A stretch of DNA of 64,000 bases from Frateuria_A yonginensis. GTDB lineage: Bacteria > Pseudomonadota > Gammaproteobacteria > Xanthomonadales > Rhodanobacteraceae. This document shows, piece by piece, positions 30,618 through 40,390 of this stretch. Location: assembly GCF_037137055.1 (NCBI RefSeq), contig NZ_JBBBNY010000003.1, positions 248,001 to 312,000 on the forward strand. Direction: 5' to 3'. Below the pieces are notes generated by a model. The model was not told the origin of the DNA, searched no databases, and saw nothing but the letters and a program-made list of their open reading frames with translations. The position numbers and the translations under genes are program-made. Position 1 is the first letter of the stretch. Every line of letters begins with the position of its first letter.

Positions 30618-31352
30618 ATGAGCCGTCTGGCCTGGACGCTGTACAACGCGCTGCAGTTGCTTTTCACGCTGCTCTGGACCGCCGGCTGGATCTGCCTGGC
30701 GCTGCTGGTGCGCCTGCTCAGCGGCGGATGCCACTGGCCGCTGCGCATGGCTTCGCGCTGCTGGGCGCCGGGATTGCTGCACGGGGCCGGCGCGCGGCTG
30801 GAGGTCCACGGCCTGGAGCAGGTCGACTGGGCGCGCCCGCACGTGTTCGTCGCCAACCACCAGTCGATGATCGACATCTGCGCGTTGTTCCGCGCGCTGC
30901 CGGTACCGCTGCGCTTCGTGCTCAAGCAGGAGCTGGCGAAGGTGCCGTTCGTGGGCTGGTACGCCCGCGCGATGGGCATGGTGTTCATCGAGCGGTCCAG
31001 TGCGCGCAGCTCCGCGCGGCGGCTGCGCGCCGCCGCCGACCTGCTGCGCGCAGGCGCCAGCGTGTGCGCCTTTCCGGAAGGCACGCGCAGCCGCGACGGT
31101 CGCGTGGGCGCGTTCAAGGGCGGCGCTTTCCAGCTGGCGATCGAGGCCGGCGTGAGCGTGGTGCCGGTGGCGATCGAAGGCAGCGGCAGGGTGTTGCCCG
31201 CCGCGGGCTTCCGCGTGCGCCCGGGCCGCATCGTGGTGCGCATCGGCGAGCCGCTGCCGACCCGGGGAATGACGCCGCACGAGCGCAATGCGCTCGCCCA
31301 GCAGGCCCGCGCCGCCGTGGCGGCGCTGCTCGGGGAAGGCCGCGCTCAGTAG
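30618..31352 (+). CDS. plsC: 1-acyl-sn-glycerol-3-phosphate acyltransferase
   Basis: PlsC acylates lysophosphatidate at the inner membrane, giving phosphatidate. The 244-residue chain has an N-terminal hydrophobic helix (about 8-38), the catalytic NHQSMID (HX4D), the binding segment VFIERSSARS, and FPEGTRSRDG (block III). ATG 30618 (MSRLAWTLYN) was chosen; an ATG 11 codons upstream is also possible, and neither has a strong ribosome site. It is divergent from clpB and overlaps the convergent apt by seven bases at the stop. Confidence 0.92.
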   Translation: MSRLAWTLYNALQLLFTLLWTAGWICLALLVRLLSGGCHWPLRMASRCWAPGLLHGAGARLEVHGLEQVDWARPHVFVANHQSMIDICALFRALPVPLRFVLKQELAKVPFVGWYARAMGMVFIERSSARSSARRLRAAADLLRAGASVCAFPEGTRSRDGRVGAFKGGAFQLAIEAGVSVVPVAIEGSGRVLPAAGFRVRPGRIVVRIGEPLPTRGMTPHERNALAQQARAAVAALLGEGRAQ

Positions 31353-31864
31353 CGCAGCAGCGCGTGCAGCGGTGCCTCGCCCTGCCAGCGCGAGCGTCCC
31401 CGCAGGGCCGGCAGTTCGATCACCACGGCGGCCCCCACCAGGGCGACGTCCAGCCGGCCGAGCAGCGCCTGCGCTGCGGCCAGCGTGCCGCCGGTGGCCA
31501 GCACGTCGTCGACCAGCAACGCCCGTTCGCCCGGCTGCAGCGCGCCGGCGCGCACCTCCAGCCGGTCGTGGCCGTACTCCAGCGCGTAGTCCATGCCGAC
31601 CACCGGTGGCGGCAGCTTGCCGGGCTTGCGCAGCGGCACGAAGCCGGCGTTGAGCTTCTGCGCCAGCGCCGCGCCGAAGATGAATCCGCGCGACTCGATC
31701 CCGCACACCGCATGCACGCCCTGGCCCAGCCAGGGCTCGGCGAGGGCGTCGATGCAGCGCGCAAAGGCCCCCGCATCGGCCAGCAAGGGCGTGACGTCGC
31801 GGAACACGACGCCCGGCTGCGGGAAGTCCGGTACGGCGCGGATCAGCGTTTCGAGCTCATGCAT
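31346..31864 (-). CDS. apt: Adenine phosphoribosyltransferase
   Basis: Apt salvages adenine to AMP with PRPP. The 172-residue protein has the family features IRAVPDFPQPGVVFRD, GIESRGFIFG, VPLRKPGKLP, and the PRPP loop LLVDDVLATGGTL. ATG 31864 (MHELETLIRAV) has GGAGG five bases upstream. A REPIN lies just upstream, within 25 bases, between apt and the EamA gene. Confidence 0.96.
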   Translation of the reverse strand: MHELETLIRAVPDFPQPGVVFRDVTPLLADAGAFARCIDALAEPWLGQGVHAVCGIESRGFIFGAALAQKLNAGFVPLRKPGKLPPPVVGMDYALEYGHDRLEVRAGALQPGERALLVDDVLATGGTLAAAQALLGRLDVALVGAAVVIELPALRGRSRWQGEAPLHALLRY

Positions 31865-31886
31865 ACGGTCCTCCGAGCTTGTTTGT

Positions 31887-31972
31887 CGGAGCGAGCTTGC
31901 TCGCGCTGCCTTTGGCCCAGATGCGAGCACACGAGCAAGGCACCCCGAGCATCGCGAGCAAGCCCGCTCCTA
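31887..31972. repeat. REPIN between apt and the EamA transporter
   Basis: Left arm CGGAGCGAGCTTGCTCGC (31887) and right arm GCGAGCAAGCCCGCTCCTA (to 31972) are inverted. The outer CTA (31970-31972) is the TAG stop of the EamA gene. Confidence 0.85.
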
Positions 31973-32884
31973 GGTTTTCGGCCTGGCGCGCCGCAGCGTG
32001 CCGAGCAGGATGCCGGCCAGGGCCAGGGCCAGGCCAAGCCAGTCGCTGCCGGCCGTGGGCCGACGGAACAGCAGCACGTCCAGCACGAACGCCAGCGCCG
32101 GCTGCAGCAACAGCAGCAGGCCCACCAGCGAGGCGGGCAGCTGCGGCATGGCGCGGACCATCAGCAGCCACGCCAGCACCTGGCCGAAGAAGCCCAGCGC
32201 CAGCAACGCGCTCCAGTTGCGCGCGCTGGCCAGGGCGAACGTGTCCCCCTCGCCCAGCCCCCACAGCAGGAGCAGCACCGCGCTCAGCAGGCTCATCAGC
32301 CCGAGGAACTGCGCCGCCGACAGCGCCGTGTGCCCGGACAGGGCGCGGCGGAAACTCAGCAGGTAGACGGTATAGGCCAGGCCGCTGGCCAGCCCCAGCC
32401 ACACGCCCAGCCGGTGCTGCGCATCGAACAGGGACCAGTGCGCGCCCACCAGCAGCCACAGCCCGGCCAACGCCACCGCGATGCCGGGCAGGAACCCGCG
32501 GCCCAGCCGCTCGCGGTAGGCCAGCCAGCCGACCAGCGCCATCAGGAACACCTGGAAGTTGGTCAGCAAGGTGGCCACGCCCGGCCCCACCCACAGGATG
32601 CTGCGGTGCCAGAAGATCAGGTCCAGCGAGAAGCCCGCGGCGGGCAACAGGGCGAGGGCGACGTCGCGCCAGCCGACGTGCACCCAGCCCCGGCCCAGCG
32701 CGACCCAGGCCAGCAGCATCGTGCCACCGAACAGCATGCGGTAGAACGCCGACACGGTCGGCGCCACCTGCGCCAGCACCACGAAGATGCCGGTGCTGGA
32801 CAGCAGCGCCGCGCCCAGCGCCATGCGGCCGATCGCCGCCGGCGGCGCCAGCGGCGTCGCGGACGCGAAAACGCGGGCGCTCAC
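31970..32884 (-). CDS. EamA/DMT-superfamily transporter
   Basis: The 304-residue inner-membrane protein has about ten hydrophobic helices in two EamA halves; the first half contains GIFVVLAQVAPTVSAFYRML and the second GLAYTVYLLSFRRAL. It would export a small metabolite, not identifiable here. GTG 32884 was chosen because its GTGA overlaps the TGA stop of the DUF2007 gene by four bases, and it yields a full first helix. The TAG stop lies in a REPIN. Confidence 0.85.
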   Translation of the reverse strand: MSARVFASATPLAPPAAIGRMALGAALLSSTGIFVVLAQVAPTVSAFYRMLFGGTMLLAWVALGRGWVHVGWRDVALALLPAAGFSLDLIFWHRSILWVGPGVATLLTNFQVFLMALVGWLAYRERLGRGFLPGIAVALAGLWLLVGAHWSLFDAQHRLGVWLGLASGLAYTVYLLSFRRALSGHTALSAAQFLGLMSLLSAVLLLLWGLGEGDTFALASARNWSALLALGFFGQVLAWLLMVRAMPQLPASLVGLLLLLQPALAFVLDVLLFRRPTAGSDWLGLALALAGILLGTLRRARPKT

Positions 32885-33156
32885 GGCGTGTCGGTCGCCA
32901 GCTGCGCGTCGCCGTCCCAGCCGCCGGCGGCGGCCCGGGCCTCGGCCAGTCGCGCCTGCACCCGCCGCACCACCGCGTCGGCCGGCTCGGCCGAGGATTC
33001 GGGCACCATCACCGCGACGTAGTCGATGGCCGGCAGCTGGCCGACCGCACCGGTCAGGTATTCGCCGGAGATGAACGCGGGGATCTCCTCGCGCTCCAGC
33101 GCATCCTTGACCAGATGGGCGTCGATCAGGCTTTCGGCTCGGTAGGCGATGCGCAT
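32881..33156 (-). CDS. DUF2007-family small protein
   Basis: The 91-residue protein opens MRIAYRAESLIDAHLVKDALE and continues EIPAFISGEYLTGAVGQLP, the layout of DUF2007 proteins, sometimes labelled putative signal-transducing (PII-like fold). No catalytic motif is visible. It is translationally coupled to the EamA transporter by a four-base overlap. Confidence 0.85.
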   Translation of the reverse strand: MRIAYRAESLIDAHLVKDALEREEIPAFISGEYLTGAVGQLPAIDYVAVMVPESSAEPADAVVRRVQARLAEARAAAGGWDGDAQLATDTP

Positions 33157-33366
33157 GCGGCCACGCTACTGCGGGCCGGGCACAGCGGCAAGCCATCGGC
33201 CCGCGCCCGTACCGCGGTGCCGCGCGGGTTCGAAGGGCCGGTTGGCGCTCCGGCCTCTTCGAAAGGAGACCGGCTCCGGGGCGGAAGACGAGCCCGGAGC
33301 GCTGGGCAGCGGGCAACTCGGGGTAAACTCCCGGGTTTCCACCCCTGCCCGCCCCGAGCCGCACCG

Positions 33367-35130
<1,764 letters not shown>

Positions 35131-35137
35131 GCGCCTG

Positions 35138-35701
35138 ATGCTGCTTCCCCTGCAACTGCATCTCACCCTGCCGCCCTGGGTCGGCGAGGTGGCGGACACC
35201 AGCAAGCGCTACCTCGGCGACGAGGAGCGCGTGGGCCTGGCCATCGAACTGGCGCGCCAGAACGTGGCGCGCAGCCACGGCGGGCCGTTCGGCGCGGCCG
35301 TGTTCCACGAGGACGGACGGCTGGTGTCGGTCGGCATCAACCGCGTCGTGCCACAGGCCTGCTCGGTCGCGCACGCCGAGATGATGGCCTACATGCTGGC
35401 CCAGCAGCGGCTGGCGAGCTTCCGCCTCAACGCGCCCGGCAACGGCCGCTTCATCCTGGCCACCAGCGCGCAGCCCTGCTGCCAGTGCTACGGCGCCACC
35501 GTCTGGGCCGGCATCGACGAGCTATTGATCGGGGCGCGCGGCGAGGACGTCGAATCGCTCACCGCGTTCGACGAGGGTCCGCTGCCGGCCGACTGGGTGG
35601 CGCAGTTGGAGCGCCGCGGCATCGCCGTGCGTCGCGACATCCGCCGCGACGAGGCCCGCGCGGTGCTCGCCGAGTACGGCCAGAACGGGGCGCACTATTG
35701 A
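35138..35701 (+). CDS. Zinc-dependent nucleoside/guanine deaminase-like protein
   Basis: The 187-residue protein has the cytidine-deaminase-fold zinc set: His and the proton-shuttling Glu in VAHAEMMAYM, and the two Cys of PCCQCYGATVWAGI. GGPFGAAV, the substrate-loop signature of guanine and tRNA-adenosine deaminases, is present. Guanine deaminase is the likeliest role, but the tail (DEGPLPADWVAQLERRGI) differs from typical GuaD. It starts seven bases after the glnS stop, so is cotranscribed. Confidence 0.85.
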   Translation: MLLPLQLHLTLPPWVGEVADTSKRYLGDEERVGLAIELARQNVARSHGGPFGAAVFHEDGRLVSVGINRVVPQACSVAHAEMMAYMLAQQRLASFRLNAPGNGRFILATSAQPCCQCYGATVWAGIDELLIGARGEDVESLTAFDEGPLPADWVAQLERRGIAVRRDIRRDEARAVLAEYGQNGAHY

Positions 35702-36414
35702 GCCGGCTGCGCGCCGCCCTGCCCCTGCTGCTGCTGATCGCGGCGGGCATCATGCTGTTCGCCTCCGGCGCGCTGGACCGCCTGCATCCCGAGCAGCTGG
35801 TCGCCCACCAGGATGAATTGCACGCCACCATCGCGAGCCACCCCTGGCTCAGCCGGCTGGCCTACATCGGGCTGCTGACGCTGGCGATGGCCACCGGCAT
35901 CCCGGGCACGGTGATCATCATCTTCGCCGGCGGCTTCGCCTTCGGCGTGGTCGAGGGAACCGCCTATTCCTCGGTCGGGCTGACCCTGGGCTCGCTGATC
36001 CTGTTCCTGGCCAGCCGCTATGCCTTCGGCGCCGGCAGCCGGCACCCGCCGGCGCTGGTCGAGCGCCTGCACCACGGCTTCGAGCGCCACCCGGCCAGCT
36101 ACACCCTGTTCCTGCGTTTCGTGCCGGTGGCGCCGTTCGGACTGATCACGGTCTGCCTGGCCTGGTTGCGCTGTCCGCTGTGGCTGTTCCTGGGCGCGAC
36201 CTGGCTGGGCGGCACCGTGGCGCTGATCTTCGAGACCTCGATCGGCGCCGGCCTGGGTCATGCTCTGCAGGAAAGCGACCGCATCGGCCTGGGCCTGTTC
36301 CTGCACCGCGAGGTGCTGCTGCCGCTGGGTGCGATCGCGCTGCTGGCGCTGCTGCCGCTGCTGATCGGCCACTTCGTGCGTCGCCGGCGCACGGCGCACC
36401 GCGCCAGCGGCTAG
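35698..36414 (+). CDS. TVP38/TMEM64-family (VTT-domain) membrane protein
   Basis: The 238-residue protein has about five membrane helices and the VTT-domain landmarks ATGIPGTVIIIFAGGFAFG, LILFLASRYAFGAGSRHPP, and LRFVPVAPFGLITV. DedA/VTT proteins act as lipid scramblase- or flippase-like membrane proteins. Start TTG 35698 is inferred because its TTGA overlaps the deaminase's TGA by four bases; an ATG 17 codons in (MLFASG) would trim the first helix. Confidence 0.82.
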   Translation: MSRLRAALPLLLLIAAGIMLFASGALDRLHPEQLVAHQDELHATIASHPWLSRLAYIGLLTLAMATGIPGTVIIIFAGGFAFGVVEGTAYSSVGLTLGSLILFLASRYAFGAGSRHPPALVERLHHGFERHPASYTLFLRFVPVAPFGLITVCLAWLRCPLWLFLGATWLGGTVALIFETSIGAGLGHALQESDRIGLGLFLHREVLLPLGAIALLALLPLLIGHFVRRRRTAHRASG

Positions 36415-36487
36415 CCGATCGGCATCCACTCCGAGGCCCCGCCGGGCTGCGTCACTGCGTCCTCGCGCCGGCTCGACGCCCTGCGGC

Positions 36488-36512
36488 TATGATGAATGTG
36501 AACCAGATCACA
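36488..36512 (+). promoter_or_regulatory. Consensus CRP/Clp-type site overlapping a -10-like TATGAT
   Basis: TGTGA (36497-36501), 6 bases ACCAGA, TCACA (36508-36512) is a perfect CRP half-site pair, flanked AA...TTTT as in the consensus. TATGAT at 36488-36493 is a good -10 just upstream. The site centre is 64 bases before the next ATG. Its direction of action is unclear (see findings). Confidence 0.7.
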
Positions 36513-36568
36513 TTTTCGTCACGCCGGGCGCCGAAGCGCGCCCGGCGTGGGGCAGCGACGGTGGCCGG

Positions 36569-36898
36569 ATGGGCAGCAGGAACACGGGGTGCGCGGTGGC
36601 ATGGGCGGCGGCGTTCCCCCTATGGGTATCGGCGCTGGGCCTCGGTCCGTTGCCGGCGTCGGCCGCCGCCAGCGCCAACCTGGCCGTCTCGACGAGCGTC
36701 CTGCGCAGCTGCAGGGTGAGCCTGGACCCGGCCCGTCCGGCGCCGCCGAGCCCGCTGTGCCAGGCGGGCGCGACGGCCCCGGTCGTCTCGGCTCGGGCCG
36801 GCCAGGACCTGCAGTACAGCGGCACCACCGATCCGGTGAGCGTCGTGCGGCAACCCGGCAGGGACGGCGCGCCGGACGTCTGGCGCGTGACCTTCTGA
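36569..36898 (+). CDS. Small secreted protein with a CSU/SCPU-like N-terminus
   Basis: The 109-residue product has a signal peptide (about 1-33, ending ASAAAS), then ANLAVSTSVLRSCRVSL, the ANLxVSxxV...C start of Csu-type (spore coat U) fimbrial domains, with a second Cys in PLCQAGA. It is only about two-thirds of a full CSU domain and ends DVWRVTF. No fimbrial chaperone or usher is nearby. ATG 36569 (MGSRNTGCAV) is the first in frame, with no strong ribosome site. Could be an orphan minor subunit or a decayed gene. Confidence 0.55.
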   Translation: MGSRNTGCAVAWAAAFPLWVSALGLGPLPASAAASANLAVSTSVLRSCRVSLDPARPAPPSPLCQAGATAPVVSARAGQDLQYSGTTDPVSVVRQPGRDGAPDVWRVTF

Positions 36899-36925
36899 GC
36901 GCCCCGCCATCCGCGTCGCCGCCCC

Positions 36926-37588
36926 TCAGGCGGACACCGGCACGCCCAGCAGCGCCGGCAGTTCCCCCATCCGCGTGAACAGCCGATGCGCCCCCGCTTC
37001 GTGCAGGCGCGCCGGCGGCGTGCCGGCGGCGAAGCCGAGCACGGTCATGCCGGCGGCCACCCCGGCGGCGACGCCGGCCGGGCTGTCCTCGACCACCACG
37101 CAGGTCGCCGGTGCCACGCCCAGGCGCCGTGCGGCGTGCAGGAACAGGTCCGGGGCGGGCTTGCCCCGCGCCACCTCGACCGCGCTGAACACGCGGCCTT
37201 CGAAGCGCGGCAGCAGGCCGGTCTGGCGCAGGCTGAAACGCAGCTTATCGGGCGCGCCGTTGGAGGCCACGCAGTACGGCACCGCCAGTGCATCGAGCAC
37301 CTGCGCCACGCCGGGTACGGGCAGGAGTTCGGCCGCCAGCGCGGCGAACAGGCGCCGGTCGTGCTCGTCCTCGAAATCCGCGGGCAAGGGGCGCCCGAGC
37401 CGCTCCGCGGCCAGCGCCAGGCAATGGGCCATGGTGCGCCCAACGAACAGCTCGAACATCTGCGCCTGGGTGAGGACCAGCCCCTGCTCGGCCAGCATCC
37501 GCGCGAACACGCGGTTGGCGATCGGCTCGCTGTCAACCAGCACGCCGTCGCAGTCGAAGATCACCAGGCCAGGCGGTTGCGCGCTCAC
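36926..37588 (-). CDS. HAD-superfamily phosphatase (beta-phosphoglucomutase-like, subfamily IA)
   Basis: The 220-residue cytoplasmic hydrolase has motif I VIFDCDGVLVDSEP, the cap helix, motif II YCVASNGAPDKL, motif III Lys in EVARGKPAPDLF, and motif IV VVVEDSPAGVAAG. Substrate unknown; sugar-phosphates or phosphoglycolate are usual. GTG 37588 overlaps the osmC TGA by four bases (GTGA), giving the choice of start and likely coupling. Confidence 0.9.
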   Translation of the reverse strand: MSAQPPGLVIFDCDGVLVDSEPIANRVFARMLAEQGLVLTQAQMFELFVGRTMAHCLALAAERLGRPLPADFEDEHDRRLFAALAAELLPVPGVAQVLDALAVPYCVASNGAPDKLRFSLRQTGLLPRFEGRVFSAVEVARGKPAPDLFLHAARRLGVAPATCVVVEDSPAGVAAGVAAGMTVLGFAAGTPPARLHEAGAHRLFTRMGELPALLGVPVSA

Positions 37589-38052
37589 GCGAACACCGGC
37601 TCGCAACGGACCTCGCAGCGTACCGAGTTGGCGAGGAAGCACGCCTCGTGCGCCTCATGGTGCAGTTGAAGAACCTGTTCGCGCGTGGGTACCGCCTCGC
37701 CGGAAAAGTCCACGCACGGCCGCAACACGACCTCGCGCATCACGGTACGGTTGCGCTCGTCCCGGCCCATGCTGCCGACCGCCGCGTCGCGGTAGCTGTC
37801 CACGCGGAATCCGCTGCGCGCGGCCAGGCTCAGGAACCACAGCATGTGGCAGCTCGCCAGCGCGGCGACGAAGGCTTCCTCCGGATCCGCCGCGGACGCG
37901 TCGGACATCGGCTCGGGCACCACGTCCGGCGAGGAGGACATGGCAAGGCCGACGCCGCCGTCGAAGCGCACGTGGTGGCGCCGGCTGTAGCGGTTGTCGG
38001 TGAACGGCTGGTCCCCGCGGGTCCAGAGCAGTTCGGCGGTGTGCTTGCCCAT
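37585..38052 (-). CDS. OsmC/Ohr-family protein
   Basis: The 155-residue protein has the OsmC fold with the two redox cysteines LASCHMLWF (Cys about 67) and EACFLANSVR (Cys about 138). These are peroxidatic thiols for organic hydroperoxides in this family. It resembles the YhfA/OsmC-like subgroup (VGLAMSSSPDVVPEPMSD) rather than classical Ohr. It is coupled to the downstream HAD gene. Confidence 0.9.
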   Translation of the reverse strand: MGKHTAELLWTRGDQPFTDNRYSRRHHVRFDGGVGLAMSSSPDVVPEPMSDASAADPEEAFVAALASCHMLWFLSLAARSGFRVDSYRDAAVGSMGRDERNRTVMREVVLRPCVDFSGEAVPTREQVLQLHHEAHEACFLANSVRCEVRCEPVFA

Positions 38053-38089
38053 GTGCGTCTCCTTACGGCCGGCCCCGCCGGGCCGGGCC

Positions 38090-39187
38090 TCATACCCGCT
38101 TGCGGAAGTACAGCCAGGCCCCCAGTGCCAGCACGGCCGCCGGCAGCAGGTTGGCCGGCAGCGGCGGCACGCCGTAGATGGTGGCGAAGTTGACCAGCGC
38201 CTTCTGCAGGAAATACCAGCCGATCGCCAGCAGGATGCCGACGAAGATGCGCTTGCCCAGGCCGCCCGAGCGCAGCGCGCCGAACGCGAACGGCATCGCG
38301 CACAGCACCAGCACCAGGGTGTTGAACGGATACAGCACGCGGCCCCAGAAGGTCACCGCGTAGACGCCCGGGTTCTGCCCGTTGCGCTGCAGGTAGGTCA
38401 TGTTGCGATGCAGGTCGCGCATCGGCAGGTACTGCGGCTGGATGATCGACTGTTCCAGCACGCGCGGGTTGAGCTGCGAATCCCAGCGCTGCTGCGCGGT
38501 GCTGGTCGAGTGCGTGCCGGTGGCGTCCAGCGTGGTACTGCGCACGTCCTTGAGGATCCACTCGCGGCCATCGTGCTCGGCCGTGCGCGCCCAGTCGAAG
38601 CGGGTGAGCTGGCCGTCCGGCGTCAGCGTGAACACGCGCACGTCGGCCAGCTGCACCACGTTGTGGCCCTGGACCTGGCGGATCAGCGTGCCCTTGGCGT
38701 TGACGATGCGGTTGCCGTCGCGCGCCCACAACCCGGTGTTGCCCGACAGGCCGAGGTTGTTCGCCTTCATCCGCAACTGGATGGCCTGGGCCTTCTGGTC
38801 GCCCCAGGGCGCGGCGGTCTCGCCCATCAGGGTGACGCCCACGACCAGCACGGCGACCACCCCCGCGGCGGAGGCGGCGATGCGCAGCCGCGACATGCCG
38901 GCGGCGCGCAGCGCGGTCAGCTCGCCGTTGCCGGCCAGGCTGCCCAGGCCCATCAGGCCGCCGATCACCGCCGCGAAGATGAAGTACTCGTAGAGCCGGC
39001 GTGGCACCGTCACCAGCACGTAGCTGACCGCGTCGAAGGTGGTGAAGCCGTTGCGCCCGACGAAGCCGAGCTGGCGCAGCAACTGGGTCACCACGTCGAA
39101 ACCGGTCAGCACCAGCCAGGTGGTCAGCAGCGAGCCGAGCACCGTGACGCCGACCAGCCGGTCGACCCGCTTGATCGCCAGCCGCAT
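38090..39187 (-). CDS. lptG: LPS export ABC permease LptG
   Basis: LptG is an inner-membrane permease of the LptB2FG extractor. The 365-residue protein has the YjgP/YjgQ layout: N-terminal helices (MRLAIKRVDRLVG), a coupling helix TALRAAGMSRLRIA, a periplasmic beta-jellyroll (about 130-265), and three C-terminal helices. Start ATG 39187 overlaps the lptF TGA by one base. Its partner ATPase LptB and LptC/A are outside the window. Confidence 0.95.
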   Translation of the reverse strand: MRLAIKRVDRLVGVTVLGSLLTTWLVLTGFDVVTQLLRQLGFVGRNGFTTFDAVSYVLVTVPRRLYEYFIFAAVIGGLMGLGSLAGNGELTALRAAGMSRLRIAASAAGVVAVLVVGVTLMGETAAPWGDQKAQAIQLRMKANNLGLSGNTGLWARDGNRIVNAKGTLIRQVQGHNVVQLADVRVFTLTPDGQLTRFDWARTAEHDGREWILKDVRSTTLDATGTHSTSTAQQRWDSQLNPRVLEQSIIQPQYLPMRDLHRNMTYLQRNGQNPGVYAVTFWGRVLYPFNTLVLVLCAMPFAFGALRSGGLGKRIFVGILLAIGWYFLQKALVNFATIYGVPPLPANLLPAAVLALGAWLYFRKRV

Positions 39188-40299
39188 CACGCCACCGCCT
39201 TGCGCGGACCGCGCGGCCTGCGCGGCGCGTACTGCTTCCAGAACAGCCAGGCGGCCAGCCCCAGCGCCAGCAGGTGCACGCCGAGCAGCGGCAGCGAGTT
39301 GGCCCAGTGGCCCTTGCCGATCTGCGCGCGACCCAGCGCCAGCAGCAGGTAGTAGAAGTAGAAGCCCAGCAGCGCCAGCAGGATGCGCCCGTAGCGCGGC
39401 TCGCGCGGGCTCTGCCGCGACAGCGGCAGGGCCAGCATCAGCAGCACGAAGGCCATCGGCGGGGCATGCACGCGCCAGGCGAACTCCGCACGCGCGTCGG
39501 GCGAGGCCGAGGTCGCCAGCACCCAGCTGCCCTGCGAGTGGGCGGGATCTTCGTCCTCGTCGGACTGCACGTCGGACAGGGCCACGTCGTTGCGCTGGTA
39601 CTGCATGCGCCACCAGTCATCCCGGCCCAGCGGGATCTTGTATTGCCAGCCATCGTGCAGGGCCATGAAGCGGCCTTCGCCGTTGCTTTCCTGGTACAGC
39701 TGCCCGCCCGCCGCGGTGACCAGCTTGAGCTGGCGGGTGCCGTCCTTGTCCACGCTTTCGGTGGCGACGAAGGTCTTGCCCAGCACGCTGCCGTCGCGGC
39801 TCAGCGAATCGACGAAGATGATCCCGCCCTTGCCGGGCAGCTCGGTGAAGCGGCCGGCGTCCAGGCCGGCCGCGATGACCGAGCGGTTGGCCTCGGCCAC
39901 CAGCGCGTCGGCGGTGCGTACCGCCCACGGCCCCAGCCACAGCGACACCAGGCCGGTGACCAGCACGATCACGCCGGCCAGCAGCGCCACCGGCTTGAGC
40001 AGTCCGCGCGGCCCCATGCCGGAGGAGGCCAGCACGTGCATCTCGCTCTCGCGGTACATGCGCCCCAGCGCCATCATCACGCCGAGGAAGCCGGCCAGCG
40101 GCAGCAGGTTGGTCAGCCCGTCCAGCGTGCGCAGGCCCAGCACCGGGAACATCACGCTGGCCGGGAAGCTGCCGCCGGCCACCTGCTGCAGCACCTTGGC
40201 GAAGGTGGTGCCGGTGATGATCGCCAAGAGCACGATGGTGGTGGCCGCCACGGTCTGGGCCAGCTCGCGCAGGAAGTATCGGTCGAGGATGCTCAGCAT
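39187..40299 (-). CDS. lptF: LPS export ABC permease LptF
   Basis: LptF is the second permease of the LPS extractor. The 370-residue chain starts MLSILDRYFLRELAQ and has the coupling motif HVLASSGMGPRGL, a periplasmic jellyroll (about 130-270) with an acidic SDEDEDP insertion, and three terminal helices. The ATG at 40299 was chosen by N-terminal similarity; there is no clear ribosome site. Divergent from pepA across 91 bases, the usual gammaproteobacterial arrangement. Confidence 0.95.
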   Translation of the reverse strand: MLSILDRYFLRELAQTVAATTIVLLAIITGTTFAKVLQQVAGGSFPASVMFPVLGLRTLDGLTNLLPLAGFLGVMMALGRMYRESEMHVLASSGMGPRGLLKPVALLAGVIVLVTGLVSLWLGPWAVRTADALVAEANRSVIAAGLDAGRFTELPGKGGIIFVDSLSRDGSVLGKTFVATESVDKDGTRQLKLVTAAGGQLYQESNGEGRFMALHDGWQYKIPLGRDDWWRMQYQRNDVALSDVQSDEDEDPAHSQGSWVLATSASPDARAEFAWRVHAPPMAFVLLMLALPLSRQSPREPRYGRILLALLGFYFYYLLLALGRAQIGKGHWANSLPLLGVHLLALGLAAWLFWKQYAPRRPRGPRKAVA

Positions 40300-40390
40300 G
40301 CGATAGGATGGGAAGTCTCGCACCGGCTCCGGCGCCAAAAGCGCAAGTCTAGCCGGTCCGTCCCCGTTTCGACTCGCAGGACCCCATCCG

